NCBI GenBank assembly: GCA_002366755.1
Contig: DFBV01000256.1
Location: 1 to 14,123 of the forward strand
Length of the DNA stretch: 14,123 nt
Direction of reading: 5' to 3'
DNA from: Anaerolineales bacterium UBA3071
GTDB taxonomy: Bacteria > Chloroflexota > Anaerolineae > UBA3071
The position numbers and the translations under genes were made by a program. Positions 12,443-14,123 of this stretch are shown in pieces. Below the pieces are notes generated by a model. It ran no database searches and was not told the origin of the DNA. It worked only from the letters and a program-made list of their open reading frames with translations. Numbering within the stretch: the stretch's first letter is position 1; the number at the start of each line of letters is the position of its first letter.

Positions 12443-13941
12443 CCGACACCGTTCGCGTGCGCATGGCGCCCAGCCCGACCGGCTATTTCCACGTCGGGTC
12501 GGCGCGCACAGCGCTCTTCGGCTGGCTTTTCGCCCGTCGTCACGGTGGCAAGTTCATCTTGCGGGTCGAAGATACGGACCGCACCCGCTACGTGCCCGAC
12601 TCCCTCGACGACATCTTGGACTGTATGCGCTGGCTGGGGCTCGATTGGGACGAGGGCCCGGAGGTGGGTGGCGACTACGGCCCCTACTTCCAGTCGCAGC
12701 GGCTGGATATGTACCAGGAATACACACGCTGGCTTATAGACAGCGGCCACGCTTACACCTGCTACTGCAGCTCGGAGCGGCTGGCCCAACTGCGACAGGA
12801 GCAGCGGCGCCGTGGTGCTCCCCAGATCGGCTATGACCGCCGCTGCCGCTATCTGACCCCCGAGAAGCGCGCTGGGTACGAAGCTCAGGGAGTGGTGCCC
12901 GTCGTGCGGCTCAAGGTACCTATGGAAGGAGAGGTCTGCTTCGACGACATCGTCTATGGCCGCATCTGTTGGGAGAACGCCAACATCCGCGACCCTGTGC
13001 TGCTCAAATCCGATGGCTGGCCCACCTATCACCTGGCAAACGTCATTGACGACCACCACATGTCCATCACCCACATCATGCGGGGCGACGAATGGTTGAG
13101 CAGCGTGCCCATGCACGTCCACCTTTACGCTGCCTTCGGCTGGAAGCCACCCGTCTATGCTCATGTGCCCATCGTCCTCAACCCCACCGGCAAGGGCAAG
13201 ATGAGCAAACGGAAGAAGGGAGGGGGCGGCGAGGAGTATCCTGTGTTCGTCAGGGAGTTCCGCGCCGCGGGCTACCTGCCGGAAGCGATGTTCAATTTCC
13301 TGGCCGGCCTTGGCTGGTCCTACGATCCCGAGGTGGAGATCTTCACCCGCGAGCAAGCTATCTCTCGTTTCGCTTTGGAGGACATCAACTCTTCTCCGGC
13401 GGCCTTCCCCTTCGACAAGCTGGAATGGATGAATGGGGTCTACATCCGCAGCTTGAGCGAGGATGAGCTATGCGAGCGGCTGGTGCCTTTCGTTGCCGCT
13501 GATCTGGGGATGCCGGAGGAGAAGATGCAAGCCAGGCCGGAACTGCGGCAGTTCGTGCCTCTGATCCAGGAGCGCACAAAGCTGCTGACCGATGCCACGC
13601 CGCTGGTGGATTTTGCCTTCACCGACGTGTTGAGCTACGAGCCGGAGATGCTCGTGGGCAAGAAGATGACGCCGGCGGAATCGCTGATCGCGCTGCGCGC
13701 TGCCCGCGCCGCCTTGGCCGAGCTCCCTTCGTTCGACGCGAACGCTCTAGAGGGAATGCTGCGGCCGCTGGCGGCGGAGTTGGGGTTGAAGGTCGGGCAG
13801 CTTCTCGGCATCCTGCGCGTGGCCACCACGGGGAAGAAAGTCGCTCCGCCTCTCTTCGGCACGCTGGCCATCCTGGGGCGGGAGAGAGTGCTAGCGCGGT
13901 TCGAGGCCGCGGAGTGGATGCTGGAACGGCTGGTGGCGTAA
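12439..13941 (+). CDS. gltX: Glutamyl-tRNA synthetase
   Basis: The 500-residue product is a full-length class I synthetase. It has the HIGH-type motif HVGS (18-21) in RMAPSPTGYFHVGSARTA, the RVEDTDRTR segment (42-50), WPTYHLANVIDDH (194-206) and KMSKR (254-258). The KMSKR loop is followed by a GGGG stretch. The anticodon-binding part runs to the C-terminus. It charges tRNA with glutamate using ATP, for protein synthesis and, where the C5 route exists, for tetrapyrrole synthesis. A zinc-binding site of the CxC...YxxxC kind is present (Cys108, Cys110, Tyr132, Cys136). The start follows GAGGAG and overlaps the previous gene by four bases. Whether it charges only tRNA-Glu or also tRNA-Gln cannot be told here. 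Confidence 0.97.
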   Translation: MTDTVRVRMAPSPTGYFHVGSARTALFGWLFARRHGGKFILRVEDTDRTRYVPDSLDDILDCMRWLGLDWDEGPEVGGDYGPYFQSQRLDMYQEYTRWLIDSGHAYTCYCSSERLAQLRQEQRRRGAPQIGYDRRCRYLTPEKRAGYEAQGVVPVVRLKVPMEGEVCFDDIVYGRICWENANIRDPVLLKSDGWPTYHLANVIDDHHMSITHIMRGDEWLSSVPMHVHLYAAFGWKPPVYAHVPIVLNPTGKGKMSKRKKGGGGEEYPVFVREFRAAGYLPEAMFNFLAGLGWSYDPEVEIFTREQAISRFALEDINSSPAAFPFDKLEWMNGVYIRSLSEDELCERLVPFVAADLGMPEEKMQARPELRQFVPLIQERTKLLTDATPLVDFAFTDVLSYEPEMLVGKKMTPAESLIALRAARAALAELPSFDANALEGMLRPLAAELGLKVGQLLGILRVATTGKKVAPPLFGTLAILGRERVLARFEAAEWMLERLVA

Positions 13942-13975
13942 AGCGTAAAACGACTCCCCTGAAAAAGGTCATTCA

Positions 13976-14105
13976 GCCACGGAGACACAGAGTACACAGA
14001 GGAAAAATCAAGGTGCGACTCAAAGTTGTTCAGCAGCAAATGCAAAAAACATTGATTTCTTGAGAGACACCTTGAGAATCCCCGTGCCCTCTGTGCCTCA
14101 GTGGC
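13976..14105. repeat. About 130-bp inverted-repeat element (MITE-like)
   Basis: The left end, 13976-14013, and the right end, 14070-14105, are imperfect reverse complements about 36-38 bases long. They begin GCCACGGAGACACAGAG on one side and GCCACTGAGGCACAGAG when the other is read in reverse, and both run to TCAAGG. The interior of about 56 bases has no gene. The terminal motif resembles CACAGAG-type dispersed repeats. No clear target-site duplication is seen. Confidence 0.65.
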
Positions 14106-14123
14106 GAGTCTGGCAGTTCTTTC

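Noticed and set aside
13942..13975. tRNA or small RNA gene after gltX
   Set aside because: No cloverleaf, promoter or terminator pattern is seen; there are only short CGTAAA repeats before the inverted-repeat element.

Overview
The window is bacterial, GC-rich and gene-dense. The gene set (AmaP-like envelope protein, YugP-type membrane zinc peptidase, DUF362 protein, URO-D-fold protein next to gltX, infC-rpmI-rplT-trmH) and the intergenic regions full of small palindromes and degenerate repeats suggest a member of the Chloroflexota, perhaps Anaerolineae-like. That placement is inference from gene content and style; there is no rRNA to confirm it.

Layout. (1) 1-1496, minus strand: an AmaP-like two-pass membrane protein, a 56-residue two-pass membrane protein, and the start of a probable lipoprotein that runs off the left edge. 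They are separated by structured, hairpin-rich spacers. (2) 1497-1928: a divergent promoter region. (3) 1929-4719, plus strand: an ECF sigma factor, its zinc-finger (ZAS) anti-sigma factor, an MscS-type channel and a YugP-like membrane zinc metallopeptidase. Together they read as an envelope-stress module. (4) 4829-4868: a bidirectional terminator between convergent genes. (5) 4923-7221, minus strand: a phosphoglucomutase/phosphomannomutase followed, one base apart, by an inositol-monophosphatase-family enzyme. (6) 7241-7566: a compound minisatellite whose units carry a copied fragment of the neighbouring methyltransferase gene. (7) 7563-10017, minus strand: the translation cluster infC, rpmI (L35), rplT (L20) and a TrmH/SpoU RNA methyltransferase. 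(8) 10018-10250: a divergent intergenic region with two strong sigma70-type promoters. (9) 10251-13941, plus strand: a tightly overlapping operon of a DUF362 protein, a URO-D-fold protein and glutamyl-tRNA synthetase. (10) 13942-14123: a roughly 130-bp inverted-repeat element with no gene.

The most notable points are: the infC reading frame appears to begin at a non-canonical AUC codon, because an in-frame stop lies four codons upstream and no ATG/GTG/TTG occurs before the conserved N-terminus; a large stem-loop sits in the unusually long infC-rpmI spacer; the 86/95-bp tandem repeat contains copies of the SpoU motif-3 coding sequence; the C-terminus of the IMPase-family enzyme is encoded by a palindromic repeat; and DUF362, URO-D-like and gltX genes are joined by 1- and 4-base overlaps. 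No mobile-element transposase, CRISPR array, tRNA or rRNA was seen.
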